Shown here: piece by piece, positions 1-6,119 of the stretch
How positions within the stretch are numbered: position 1 is the stretch's first letter
Layout of the letters: every line of letters starts with the position of its first letter
From: Paracoccaceae bacterium
Lineage (GTDB): Bacteria > Pseudomonadota > Alphaproteobacteria > Rhodobacterales > Rhodobacteraceae
NCBI GenBank assembly: GCA_003565055.1
Contig: PXDM01000165.1
Span: 1 to 11,637 of the forward strand
DNA: 11,637 nucleotides
Reading direction: 5' to 3'
Notes under the pieces: generated by a model
The model's database searches: none
What the model saw: the letters and a program-made list of their open reading frames with translations, nothing else
Told to the model about the DNA's origin: nothing
Position numbers and translations under genes: made by a program

Positions 1-493
1 AGATGATGGCCGCGACGCCCGCATCCTCGAATTGGCGGGCAAGGTCGGTGACCAGCACATCGGTTTCCTCGGCCCAGCCCTTGGTGGCCACACGCCCGTC
101 GCGCGCATCAATCCCGACCGCAACCTGCCCCGGAAAGGCGCGCGCGGCCTCGCGCACCAATGCGGAGTTCTCAACCGCGACCGTCCCGAGGATCACACGC
201 GCAAGCCCGCGTTTCAGCCAGCCTTCGATCGTCGCCATGTCGCGGATGCCGCCTCCAAGCTGGCAAGGGATGGTGACGGCGCTGAGGATCGCCTCGACCG
301 CGCTGGCATTGACCGGGGTGCCTGCGAAAGCGCCGTTCAGATCCACCATATGCAGCCATTCCGCGCCCTGTTCGGCGAAGCTGCGGGCCTGATCGGCAGG
401 GCTGTCATTGAAGATTGTGGCCTGCGCCATCTCACCCTTGTAAAGCCGCACGCATTGGCCGTCTTTCAGGTCGATGGCAGGGTAGAGGATCAT
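1..493 (-). CDS. hisA: HisA, phosphoribosylformimino-AICAR-P isomerase (N-terminal part, runs off the window)
   Basis: This gene encodes the histidine-pathway enzyme that isomerises the aminoaldose ProFAR to the aminoketose PRFAR (Amadori rearrangement) in the cytoplasm. The first 164 residues are visible, out of about 240 usual for the family. The start MILYPAIDLKDGQCVRL is the HisA signature and contains the catalytic Asp8. The phosphate-binding segment QLGGGIRD sits near residues 78-85. The second catalytic Asp is Asp129 in VGIDARDG. The (beta/alpha)8 barrel is open-ended because the 3' end of the gene lies beyond position 1. The start codon is ATG at 493, preceded at seven bases by GAAAGG, a fair ribosome binding site. 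The PAS gene lies 75 bp upstream on the same strand, with a strong hairpin between them, so hisA may have its own transcript or be only partly cotranscribed. The identification is secure; TrpF/PriA-type alternatives fit less well. Confidence 0.95.
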   Translation of the reverse strand, partial: MILYPAIDLKDGQCVRLYKGEMAQATIFNDSPADQARSFAEQGAEWLHMVDLNGAFAGTPVNASAVEAILSAVTIPCQLGGGIRDMATIEGWLKRGLARVILGTVAVENSALVREAARAFPGQVAVGIDARDGRVATKGWAEETDVLVTDLARQFEDAGVAAII

Positions 494-516
494 GGCGCGG
501 CCTTTCACTGGGTCTG

Positions 517-554
517 TTTCCTGCGCCTTCTACCTTGGCCAGAGGCGCAGGAAA
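517..554 (-). repeat. Perfect 12-bp inverted repeat between the PAS gene and hisA
   Basis: TTTCCTGCGCCT at 517-528 is exactly complementary to AGGCGCAGGAAA at 543-554, with a 14-base loop. On the minus strand the hairpin begins 14 bases after the stop codon of the PAS gene and ends 23 bases before the hisA start codon. No run of T follows the stem on either strand, so it is not a classical intrinsic terminator. It could protect the 3' end of the PAS mRNA, act as a Rho-assisted terminator, or form in the hisA leader. The structure is seen directly; the function is inference. Confidence 0.7.
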
Positions 555-568
555 ACCGTGAAAGCGCG

Positions 569-1156
569 TCAGCCGAGGCCGCCCTCGATCACGCGCAGAG
601 CCGGGCGCGCCGGGGCTTGGGGCTGCGCCGACGCCTGTTCGCTCAGCGGTGTTGCCAGTCCGAAACGGCGGGGCGTGCGCCCGGGCTCGCCGCGACGTTC
701 GATCACGCCCATCATCCGCGTGATCCGACCAGTGTCATCGGCCAGTGGCATCAGCGCCAGCGTGGCCTTGACCTCTGGAAGCCCGAAGCCGCTCTCGCCT
801 TCGAGCGACAGGATCACGCGCGCGCCGTGGCCGACCTGCTCGACGGCTTCGGAGATCGCGTTGCGCGCGTCGCCCTGAAACAGGACAGTGAGCGGCATGC
901 CGCGCATGTCCATGCCCATCAGGTCCTCGATCTTGTGCCCGCAAATGCGCAGTCGCGCCACGCGCGGGGCAACGAGTTCCGCCAGAAAGACATGCGGCAG
1001 CGCATCGCCAAGGGCGCGCGGGTCGACATCGCTGCGCTTCGGCGTCGTGCCATTCTCGCGCAGGATCGACCAATAGGCGCAGACGCGCGCGAAGACAGAA
1101 TTACTGGTGATCCCGGCAATAGCAGCTGCGCTATGTGTCGAATGGTGCTCAGACAT
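569..1156 (-). CDS. PAS domain protein of the PAS_5 family
   Basis: This is a 195-residue soluble protein made of one PAS_5-type domain (about residues 25-155) and a low-complexity Pro/Ala/Gln-rich tail. The family pattern is clear: a Tyr-Trp followed by Leu-Arg (residues 28-33), RSDVDPRAL (41-49), LPHVFLAEL (53-61), then RLRICGHKIEDLMG (68-81) and a final strand near MMGVIERR (148-155). No kinase, GGDEF, HTH or other output domain is present, so it is probably a small sensor or adaptor acting through protein contacts. The start ATG at 1156 has AAGGGA a few bases upstream. The gene diverges from yicC across a 203-bp spacer that contains a CtrA-type box. PAS_5 proteins are mostly alphaproteobacterial and usually of unknown role. 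A single-domain PAS protein in Caulobacter, MopJ, feeds into CtrA control, but equivalence to this protein is not shown. Confidence 0.85.
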   Translation of the reverse strand: MSEHHSTHSAAAIAGITSNSVFARVCAYWSILRENGTTPKRSDVDPRALGDALPHVFLAELVAPRVARLRICGHKIEDLMGMDMRGMPLTVLFQGDARNAISEAVEQVGHGARVILSLEGESGFGLPEVKATLALMPLADDTGRITRMMGVIERRGEPGRTPRRFGLATPLSEQASAQPQAPARPALRVIEGGLG

Positions 1157-1253
1157 GTGTTTCCCTTACCCAACTTGTGGCGACTCGCGATGGCCACCGA
1201 TACCCCACCGAGCGCAAACGGGCGTTTCAGACTTAATCTTGCCGCAAGCTCTC

Positions 1254-1268
1254 TTAATGAGAAATTAA
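1254..1268. promoter_or_regulatory. Putative CtrA-binding box TTAA-N7-TTAA in the divergent PAS/yicC spacer
   Basis: TTAA at 1254-1257 and TTAA at 1265-1268 are separated by exactly seven bases, matching the full CtrA box known from Caulobacter and other alphaproteobacteria. Two further TTAA tetramers lie nearby, at 1233-1236 and at 1313-1316; the latter reads TTAACC on the minus strand, the extended half-site. The box is about 100 bp from each of the two divergent start codons, inside the AT-richest patch of the neighbourhood, where the promoters should lie. The match is seen directly; occupancy by CtrA is inferred. Confidence 0.5.
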
Positions 1269-1327
1269 TAGCTCGAATTTTGCTTGATTTCTGCCACATT
1301 CTTGAAATCTGGTTAAGAAATATGGTC

Positions 1328-1346
1328 CATGGCTTCGGGAGCCATG
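1328..1346 (+). repeat. 7-bp leader hairpin immediately before the yicC ribosome binding site
   Basis: CATGGCT (1328-1334) pairs perfectly with AGCCATG (1340-1346) around a TCGGG loop. The stem ends two bases before the GAGGGG ribosome binding site of yicC at 1349-1354, so it would form in the 5' leader if transcription starts upstream. It may influence ribosome access or mRNA stability. Pairing is seen; a role is inference. Confidence 0.5.
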
Positions 1347-1359
1347 TGAGGGGACTGAA

Positions 1360-2262
1360 ATGCGATCTATGACGGGCTATGCGAGCCGCGCGGGGGCATC
1401 GGTGCTCAACGGCCAGCGTATCGCATGGGACTGGGATCTGCGTGCGGTCAATGGGCGCGGTCTGGACATCCGTTTGCGCCTGCCGGAACATGCTGTTTTC
1501 ATGGAGAAAAAGCTACGAGATCAGATCTCTGGACGCGTGGCGCGCGGCAATGTGAGCCTTGGGTTGCGATTGCGGATCGAGTCGGACTCGTCGGCGCTTG
1601 CCGTGGATGAAACGGGCCTGGCCGCGACACTTGAGGCGCTCGAAAAGATCACTGCACAGGCCAAGGCTGTGGGGTTTTTGCTGCAGCCCCCGAGCGCTCT
1701 TGAGCTGTTGTCATTGCGCGGAATTCAGCCGACCGGCCCCGATTCGGCCATAATTCAGCCCGAAGCGCTGGAAGTGATTCTGCTGCAGGATTTCGTACCT
1801 TTGTTGGATGCGTTCATTCAGAGCCGCGCGGCCGAAGGGGTGGCCCTGCAAGCGATCCTGATGGGGCAGATTGACGAGATCGCGCGGCTGACTGCTGAGG
1901 CATCGGGTCTTGTGCAGTCACGCAGTGCAGACCTGCAGGCGCATTTTCGCAAGGTGTTGGCGCAAATCGTTGACTCTGAACTGGTTGACCCGGCGCGCAT
2001 CGAACAGGAGATCGCTCTGATCTCGGTGAAGGCGGATCTGACGGAAGAGCTCGACCGTCTGCGCGCCCATTGTGATGCAGGACGTGCCCTGTTGCACGAT
2101 CCCGGCCCGGTCGGGCGAAAGCTGGAATTTTTGACGCAAGAGTTCAACCGAGAGGCGAATACCCTGTGTTCCAAAGCCCAGCATCTGGCAATGACCCGGA
2201 TCGGCCTTGACCTGAAGGTTGTGATCGACCAGATGCGCGAGCAGGTTCAGAATGTGGAGTAA
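1360..2262 (+). CDS. yicC: YicC/YloC-family endoribonuclease
   Basis: This 300-residue protein has the two-part YicC architecture: an N-terminal YicC-like domain beginning MRSMTGYA, and a C-terminal DUF1732 domain ending in a conserved run that includes EFNREANTL and DQMREQVQNVE. YicC proteins are conserved cytoplasmic ribonucleases; in E. coli YicC has been tied to degradation of the small RNA RyhB and to stationary-phase stress survival. Length is normal for the family (about 290). The start ATG at 1360 is well supported by GAGGGG six bases upstream and by the invariant N-terminal motif. In the C-terminal motif the residue after NTL is Cys, where many homologues have Gly. The stop is 4 bp before the preferred gmk start, so the two genes are almost certainly cotranscribed, an arrangement common in many bacteria. 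Confidence 0.93.
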   Translation: MRSMTGYASRAGASVLNGQRIAWDWDLRAVNGRGLDIRLRLPEHAVFMEKKLRDQISGRVARGNVSLGLRLRIESDSSALAVDETGLAATLEALEKITAQAKAVGFLLQPPSALELLSLRGIQPTGPDSAIIQPEALEVILLQDFVPLLDAFIQSRAAEGVALQAILMGQIDEIARLTAEASGLVQSRSADLQAHFRKVLAQIVDSELVDPARIEQEIALISVKADLTEELDRLRAHCDAGRALLHDPGPVGRKLEFLTQEFNREANTLCSKAQHLAMTRIGLDLKVVIDQMREQVQNVE

Positions 2263-2266
2263 GCCC

Positions 2267-2908
2267 ATGACCAGACGCGGTGTGCTGATCATCCTGTCTT
2301 CGCCCTCAGGCGCTGGAAAATCGACCCTGGCCAAGCGGTTGATGGCATGGGATGCGACGCTGCGCTTCTCGGTCTCGGCGACGACCCGTCCACCGCGCGA
2401 CGGGGAGCAAGAGGGGCGCGAGTACTATTTCCGCAGTCGCGCGGAGTTCGAGGCGATGATCGAAGCGGGCGAGATGCTGGAACATGCGGATGTGTTCGGC
2501 AATCTCTACGGTTCGCCAAAGGGCCCGGTGGAGGCGGCGTTGCGCGAAGGGCGCGACATGTTGTTTGATATTGACTGGCAGGGCGGACAGCAGGTGCGCA
2601 ACTCTTCGCTGGGCAAGGATGTCGTGTCGATCTTCGTTCTGCCCCCGACCATCGCGGCGCTCGATGCCCGTTTGCGTCAACGTGGGCAGGATAGCGATGC
2701 AGTGATTGCCGAGCGGATGAAAAAGTCGCGTGATGAGATAAGCCATTGGGCAGAATACGATTATGTGCTGATAAACGATGATCTTGATCGCACCGAAGCA
2801 CAGTTGCGCGGGATCATTGAGGCCGAACGCCTGCGCCGAGAGCGGCTTACGGGGTTGTCAGATTTCGTGCGACGGCTGAATGGTGAGTTTGAGGCGTCTA
2901 TGGTCTGA
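2267..2908 (+). CDS. gmk: Guanylate kinase
   Basis: This enzyme converts GMP and ATP to GDP and ADP, an essential step of guanine nucleotide synthesis in the cytoplasm. The 213-residue product has the P-loop SSPSGAGKST (11-20), the GMP-binding region SVSATTRPPRDGE (35-47) with Tyr53, the segment MLEHADVFGNLYGSP (70-84), and FDIDWQGG (100-107), followed by the LID region rich in Arg/Lys (RLRQRG, ERMKKSRDEISHW). All features of a functional kinase are present. An ATG at 2252 overlapping the yicC stop is also in frame, but the ATG at 2267 has GGAG seven bases upstream and gives the family-typical N-terminus with the P-loop at residue 11, so it is preferred. The gene follows yicC in a probable two-gene operon. 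No convincing terminator was seen after the stop. Confidence 0.95.
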   Translation: MTRRGVLIILSSPSGAGKSTLAKRLMAWDATLRFSVSATTRPPRDGEQEGREYYFRSRAEFEAMIEAGEMLEHADVFGNLYGSPKGPVEAALREGRDMLFDIDWQGGQQVRNSSLGKDVVSIFVLPPTIAALDARLRQRGQDSDAVIAERMKKSRDEISHWAEYDYVLINDDLDRTEAQLRGIIEAERLRRERLTGLSDFVRRLNGEFEASMV

Positions 2909-2941
2909 GCACGCTGATCTTTCGCTGAGTTTAATATTATC

Positions 2942-2971
2942 TTCACAATTGGGTGCGATACCAGCTTATAC
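2942..2971 (+). promoter_or_regulatory. Possible promoter for the small membrane protein gene
   Basis: TTCACA (2942-2947) and TTATAC (2966-2971) are separated by 18 bp, inside an AT-rich stretch between gmk and the 65-residue gene. Such hexamers occur by chance in AT-rich DNA, so this is only a candidate; readthrough from yicC-gmk could also serve the gene. Confidence 0.25.
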
Positions 2972-2992
2972 CGTGTCTTGAGGGGATAGGTC

Positions 2993-3190
2993 ATGGTCAT
3001 GGCTAGCTTATTGATTGCGATAGCCAGCGGGTTGGTCGCAGCTGTTTATGTTTTTTTCGGAGGGTTTGGCCTCATGATGGCGTTTTTCGCCTACAGTTTG
3101 GTCGGAGCGACGGTTTTGACGGCCTCGCTGACGGTCTGGGCTTATGTGACAAGTTGGCAGGTGTCGTCGCACTCGTCCGATCTGTCGTAA
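2993..3190 (+). CDS. Small hypothetical membrane protein with two predicted helices
   Basis: I do not recognise this 65-residue protein. It is almost entirely hydrophobic from residue 4 to about 52. Two membrane segments are likely, one near residues 4-24 (ending around the VYVFF run) and one near 28-52, joined by a Gly-rich turn (FGGFG), with a short polar Ser-rich tail. The ATG at 2993 is preceded by GAGGGG seven bases upstream; a second ATG two codons later is an alternative. A good ribosome binding site and a coherent membrane profile support a real gene, although codon use is less G/C-biased at third positions than in the neighbours. The coding region ends just before the 6S-RNA-like element. 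It could be an inner-membrane peptide or a partner of a larger complex, but nothing here shows a function. Confidence 0.6.
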   Translation: MVMASLLIAIASGLVAAVYVFFGGFGLMMAFFAYSLVGATVLTASLTVWAYVTSWQVSSHSSDLS

Positions 3191-3193
3191 TCA

Positions 3194-3336
3194 GTCGCGC
3201 GCTCTGCATGCTGTATGTGCCACCTGAGCACTGAGTGCGTATCGCTCGGAAGTGTTCCGCGTTTCTGAGCTTCTAGGCATGGGAAAACAGGTGGCGAAAG
3301 CGCAACGCCTGAGTGCGGATGCACGCGGCGCGCCCT
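3194..3336 (+). ncRNA. ssrS: Probable 6S RNA (RNA polymerase regulator)
   Basis: This non-coding stretch directly precedes the 5-formyltetrahydrofolate cyclo-ligase gene, the position held by 6S RNA in many alpha- and gammaproteobacteria. It folds as a long rod. The outer stem pairs CGCGC (from 3196) with GCGCG (3328-3332) and TGCAT (3205-3209) with ATGCA (3319-3323). An 8-bp internal stem pairs GCCACCTG (3219-3226) with CAGGTGGC (3288-3295), and there is an apical hairpin CGGAA/TTCCG (3247-3251/3255-3259). The 5' CCTGAGC resembles the CCUGAGC of E. coli 6S. 6S RNA binds the housekeeping sigma-factor RNA polymerase by mimicking an open promoter. Ends are approximate. The synteny and pairing are visible; the family call rests on memory of the motif, not on a covariance-model search. 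Confidence 0.72.
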
Positions 3337-3357
3337 CGCCGGAAATGGGGGGGCGCG
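3329..3357 (+). repeat. 7-bp hairpin enclosing the G-run before the cyclo-ligase start
   Basis: CGCGCCC (3329-3335) is complementary to GGGCGCG (3351-3357), with a 15-base loop. The 3' arm abuts the likely GTG start at 3358 and, with the loop, covers the G-run that would serve as ribosome binding site. The 5' arm overlaps the 3' strand of the proposed 6S closing stem (GCGCG at 3328-3332), so the two structures exclude each other. A role in linking 6S folding or processing to translation of the next gene is inference. Confidence 0.45.
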
Positions 3358-3945
3358 GTGTCAGGCGGTCTTGCAGAAGAAAAGAACGCACTCCGAAAGC
3401 AGTTGATGGCGTCACGCGCGGCCAGCTTCAGCGCTGCGCAAAGCGACGGCAAAGTCGTCCAAGCGAATGAGCATCTTCTGGGTCTGCTCGCACATCAATA
3501 CCGCGCAGAGCTATCGGGGGTGATCCTCTCGGGCTATATGGCGATGCGCAGTGAGATTGATCCAGCCCCTGCGATGGCTGCGCATGCTGGTCCGGTCTGT
3601 GTGCCCGTTGTGACAGGGGCGAAGCAGCCACTCGAATTCCACCGCTGGAGCGTTGATTGCGACATGGTTCCGGGCGCATTCAAGGCGCTGATCCCTGCGC
3701 AGCGCGACCCGCTCATTCCGCAGGCTCTGATCGTGCCGATGCTTGCATTTGACCGACAGGGCTATCGTTTGGGATATGGTGGCGGTTTCTATGACCGGAC
3801 CCTCGCGCAACTGCGCATGCAGGGACCAGTTTTCGCAATCGGTTTTGCCTTTGCAGAGCAGTTTTGCAACGAGCTTCCGCGCGAAGCGACGGATCAGCCG
3901 CTTGATGCGATCGTCACGCCCGACGGTGTTTTCTGGCCGGAATGA
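3358..3945 (+). CDS. 5-formyltetrahydrofolate cyclo-ligase (5-FCL)
   Basis: This enzyme converts 5-formyl-THF to 5,10-methenyl-THF with ATP, returning a storage or inhibitory folate to the one-carbon pool. The proposed product is 195 residues, normal for the family. Visible motifs are LAEEKNALRKQL with the basic pair at 13-14, a central SGYMAMRSEID segment (58-68), and the ATP/Mg-binding GYRLGYGGGFYDR (135-147) near the C-terminus. An in-frame ATG at 3313 would add 15 residues, but it lies inside the closing stem of the proposed 6S RNA and yields an atypical Arg-rich extension. GTG at 3358, behind a G-rich stretch, is therefore preferred; TTG at 3371 is another option. The name used varies (fau, ygfA, mthfs). 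The stop is only 4 bp from the stop of the convergent AI-2E gene. Confidence 0.88.
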   Translation: MSGGLAEEKNALRKQLMASRAASFSAAQSDGKVVQANEHLLGLLAHQYRAELSGVILSGYMAMRSEIDPAPAMAAHAGPVCVPVVTGAKQPLEFHRWSVDCDMVPGAFKALIPAQRDPLIPQALIVPMLAFDRQGYRLGYGGGFYDRTLAQLRMQGPVFAIGFAFAEQFCNELPREATDQPLDAIVTPDGVFWPE

Positions 3946-3949
3946 TCGC

Positions 3950-5128
3950 CTATTCCGCGCCCACGGCGTGCTGATAGGCGCGCTCCGCGTCGCTATCGTC
4001 TTGTGGGACGGCTGGTGCCGCAAGGGGAAACTCCTCTTCCGGCAGGCCCTCGCGCGACAAAAGAACGGCCACGGGGCGCGCGGCAGGAATATGCGAGCAG
4101 ACGATCATGACCGCGACCATGAAGGGCACCGCGAGAAACATGCCCGGTATCCCCCAGACCGCGCCCCAGAAGGCGAGCGAGATGATGATGCCAAAGGCCG
4201 ACAGGCGTAACGTTCGCCCCATCAGCATCGGGTCGATCACATTGCCAAGAATAAACTGGATCATCCCTGCGAGCACGAAAATCAGCACGGCCGTCTGTGG
4301 CTCTGGCACCTGAATATAGGCCACAAGCGTGACGATCAGCGTTGCAATGATGGACCCGACCGAAGGGATGAAGTTCAGAACGAATGTCAGCAGCCCCATC
4401 GCAACGGCGAATTGCAGGTTGAAAACGCTCAGCAACAGAAAGATCGCGACCCCCGTCACGGATGAGATCAGCCCTTTCACCAACAGGTAGTGGTTCACGC
4501 GCCGGATGATCGAGCTGATGATATAACTGACGCGCCGGGCCTGTGCGGGGTCATCCATCAGATTTTCGAGCTTGGTGTGAAACCAGACCCGTTCGAGAAA
4601 CAGAAAGCCCACGAAGAGGATGATCAGCACGACCTGGCTCAGGATCGTGCCTGCCTGACCGGCTGCAGAGCGCAGATAGCCCGAGATCTCGATGCTGCGG
4701 ACGGTCGTCAGCACCGAGGCTTCCACGTCTTCGCCCATCCACGCGAACATCTGCGCGATCGCGCGCTGTGCGTCGTCCGTGTAGGAGAGGGTTGTGGTCA
4801 GAACTGTGTTGATCTGTGAGATGACGAGGCCTGCGAGCGTCAGCAGGCCCGAAGCGATCAGGATCACCGCGACAATCGAGGCCAGCCAGTTGGCAATTCG
4901 AAACCGACCGATGCGCAATTGCGAGATCGAATTGATCGCATCAGAAGTCAGCGAGAACAGGATGATGGCGATGGCCAAGGCAATGAGAATAAATTTCGCC
5001 TGGACAAGCAGAAAAAGCATCACCGCGAAAGCGATGATGCCCATCAACCATGTCTGCAGCCGGAACTTTTCCGTGAAGCTCAGGCGCGCGACAGGGTTGA
5101 GCGGCGTGATGTCTTTATCCTGTGCCAT
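3950..5128 (-). CDS. AI-2E family transporter (PerM/TqsA-like membrane protein)
   Basis: This 392-residue integral inner-membrane protein belongs to the AI-2E transporter (PF01594) family. There are two hydrophobic segments at about 25-60, another near 82-105, and a soluble stretch at about 110-160. Further segments follow near 163-180, 222-240 and 245-280, and several more to about residue 356. Family motifs include LNFIPSVGSI (251-260), GNVIDPMLMGRTLRLS (305-320) and GIPGMFLAVP (336-345). The C-terminal tail is acidic and polar. Family members include E. coli TqsA, linked to autoinducer-2 export, and Na+/H+ antiporter-like proteins; substrate cannot be assigned and there is no luxS nearby. 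ATG at 5128 is chosen: a promoter-like pair of hexamers ends about 20 bases upstream, and an upstream TTG at 5182 would lie inside it and give an untypical N-terminus. It lies downstream of two cytochrome genes, with which no functional link is evident. Confidence 0.87.
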   Translation of the reverse strand: MAQDKDITPLNPVARLSFTEKFRLQTWLMGIIAFAVMLFLLVQAKFILIALAIAIILFSLTSDAINSISQLRIGRFRIANWLASIVAVILIASGLLTLAGLVISQINTVLTTTLSYTDDAQRAIAQMFAWMGEDVEASVLTTVRSIEISGYLRSAAGQAGTILSQVVLIILFVGFLFLERVWFHTKLENLMDDPAQARRVSYIISSIIRRVNHYLLVKGLISSVTGVAIFLLLSVFNLQFAVAMGLLTFVLNFIPSVGSIIATLIVTLVAYIQVPEPQTAVLIFVLAGMIQFILGNVIDPMLMGRTLRLSAFGIIISLAFWGAVWGIPGMFLAVPFMVAVMIVCSHIPAARPVAVLLSREGLPEEEFPLAAPAVPQDDSDAERAYQHAVGAE

Positions 5129-5153
5129 GCGCTCTGTTGTCTGCCAGTAACAT

Positions 5154-5182
5154 AGTATGTGCGCGCCGGAGCCGCCAGACAA
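5154..5182 (-). promoter_or_regulatory. Candidate promoter for the AI-2E transporter gene
   Basis: On the minus strand TTGTCT (5182-5177) and CATACT (5159-5154) are separated by 17 bp. Transcription would begin around 5147, giving a leader of about 20 bases before the ATG at 5128. The spacing is ideal; the hexamers match the sigma-70 consensus at four or so positions each, so confidence is moderate. Confidence 0.4.
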
Positions 5183-5218
5183 GGGCCATGTGTTGAATTT
5201 TGCATGTCTCAGACAGGG

Positions 5219-6100
5219 TTATTGCCCGGCGCGCAGGATATAGGCAGCAATCGCGTCCAGCTCCGCACGGTCCAGTTGCCGCAGATTGTTGACGACCGGG
5301 GCCATGCTTCCGCCGACGACGTCGAAATCGGGGGTCAGGCCCGAAGACAGATAGGCGCTGATGTCAAAGGCGGTCCAGTCGAAATCGTCCCCCGCAATCG
5401 GGGGAATGCGTCCGGTGCCTGAAGGATTGGGCGCGCCCAGGAGCCAGCGGTCATGATCAAGCGCGCCAAGCGCGTTTCGCGGCGTGTGGCATTCGGCGCA
5501 ATGGGCGAGCGCCTCGGAGAGATACCGACCGCGTGTCTCCTCCTCCGTCAGCGCGCCTGTCGTTACCCAATCATCGCGCAGATAGAGCCATTTCCACAAC
5601 CCGACGCTGCGCCGGATGTTGAAGGGGAAGCCCAGATCATGCGGCTGCGATGGGGTCGCATCTGCGGGCAGGGTCATCATATAGGCATAGAGGTCGGCGA
5701 TATCCTGCGGCTCGGCGCGGATGTAGCTGGTATAGGGAAAGGCGGGGTAATAATGCGCGCCCTCGGGGGATACGCCGCGCATCACCGCGTTCAGAAATTG
5801 CGCCTGCGTCCAGGTGCCGATTCCGTGCTCGGGATCCGGGCTGATATTGGGCGCGATGAAACTGCCGAAATCGCTTGCAAAGCTGCGCCCGCCGGACAGG
5901 ATGCTCGGATCCGCATCGGTTCCGGGCGCCATGTGGCACGACCCGCAACCCGCAGTGAGGTAGACGTCACGACCGCGCTCGGCATCGCCTGACAGCCCCG
6001 CGATCTCTGCGTCGTCTAGCAGTTGCGGGCGCGACAGCACCCATGCCGCGGCCCCCGCAACCGCGGCGAGCGTGATCAGGCCGAAGAGGGCACGACGCAT
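5219..6100 (-). CDS. Membrane-anchored dihaem cytochrome c
   Basis: This 293-residue protein has an uncleaved-looking N-terminal membrane helix (about residues 5-22, after MRR). Two periplasmic cytochrome c domains follow, each with one CXXCH haem site: C52-G-S-C55-H56 and C201-A-E-C204-H205. Met266 in GGSMAPVV is the likely sixth ligand of the second haem. The first domain carries YYPAFPYTSY (117-126) and APNISPD (83-89), which place it among cytochromes resembling the cytochrome subunits of membrane dehydrogenases. Its sixth ligand is not obvious, since Phe121 sits where some relatives have Met. It probably carries electrons between a periplasmic donor and the respiratory chain; the donor is not in the window. 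ATG at 6100 opens on the anchor helix, with a weak AAGAAAG ribosome site. It follows the cytochrome c' gene after 66 bp on the same strand. Confidence 0.88.
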   Translation of the reverse strand: MRRALFGLITLAAVAGAAAWVLSRPQLLDDAEIAGLSGDAERGRDVYLTAGCGSCHMAPGTDADPSILSGGRSFASDFGSFIAPNISPDPEHGIGTWTQAQFLNAVMRGVSPEGAHYYPAFPYTSYIRAEPQDIADLYAYMMTLPADATPSQPHDLGFPFNIRRSVGLWKWLYLRDDWVTTGALTEEETRGRYLSEALAHCAECHTPRNALGALDHDRWLLGAPNPSGTGRIPPIAGDDFDWTAFDISAYLSSGLTPDFDVVGGSMAPVVNNLRQLDRAELDAIAAYILRAGQ

Positions 6101-6119
6101 GGGCTTGCTTTCTTGAACC

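Noticed and set aside
32..1372. Long open frame (446 codons) on the plus strand opposite hisA and the PAS gene
   Set aside because: It is antisense to two well-identified genes, its product is His/Arg/Ala-rich without recognisable motifs, and it has no ribosome site. Such mirror frames are expected from G/C third-position bias.
3313..3357. ATG at 3313 as the start of the 5-FCL gene
   Set aside because: It lies within the 3' closing stem of the proposed 6S RNA and adds an Arg-rich extension unlike the family N-terminus; GTG at 3358 fits the usual length.
3191..3415. Small open frames on both strands over the 6S-like region
   Set aside because: They lack ribosome sites and their products are low-complexity Arg/Pro/Ala runs; RNA pairing explains this stretch better.
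3950..5128. Assigning the AI-2E family protein to autoinducer-2 quorum sensing
   Set aside because: The family name reflects one member; no luxS, lsr genes or other AI-2 functions are present in the window.
5129..5182. TTG at 5182 as the start of the AI-2E gene
   Set aside because: The extension is not hydrophobic or conserved-looking, and it overlaps a promoter-like TTGTCT-N17-CATACT that would start transcription after it.
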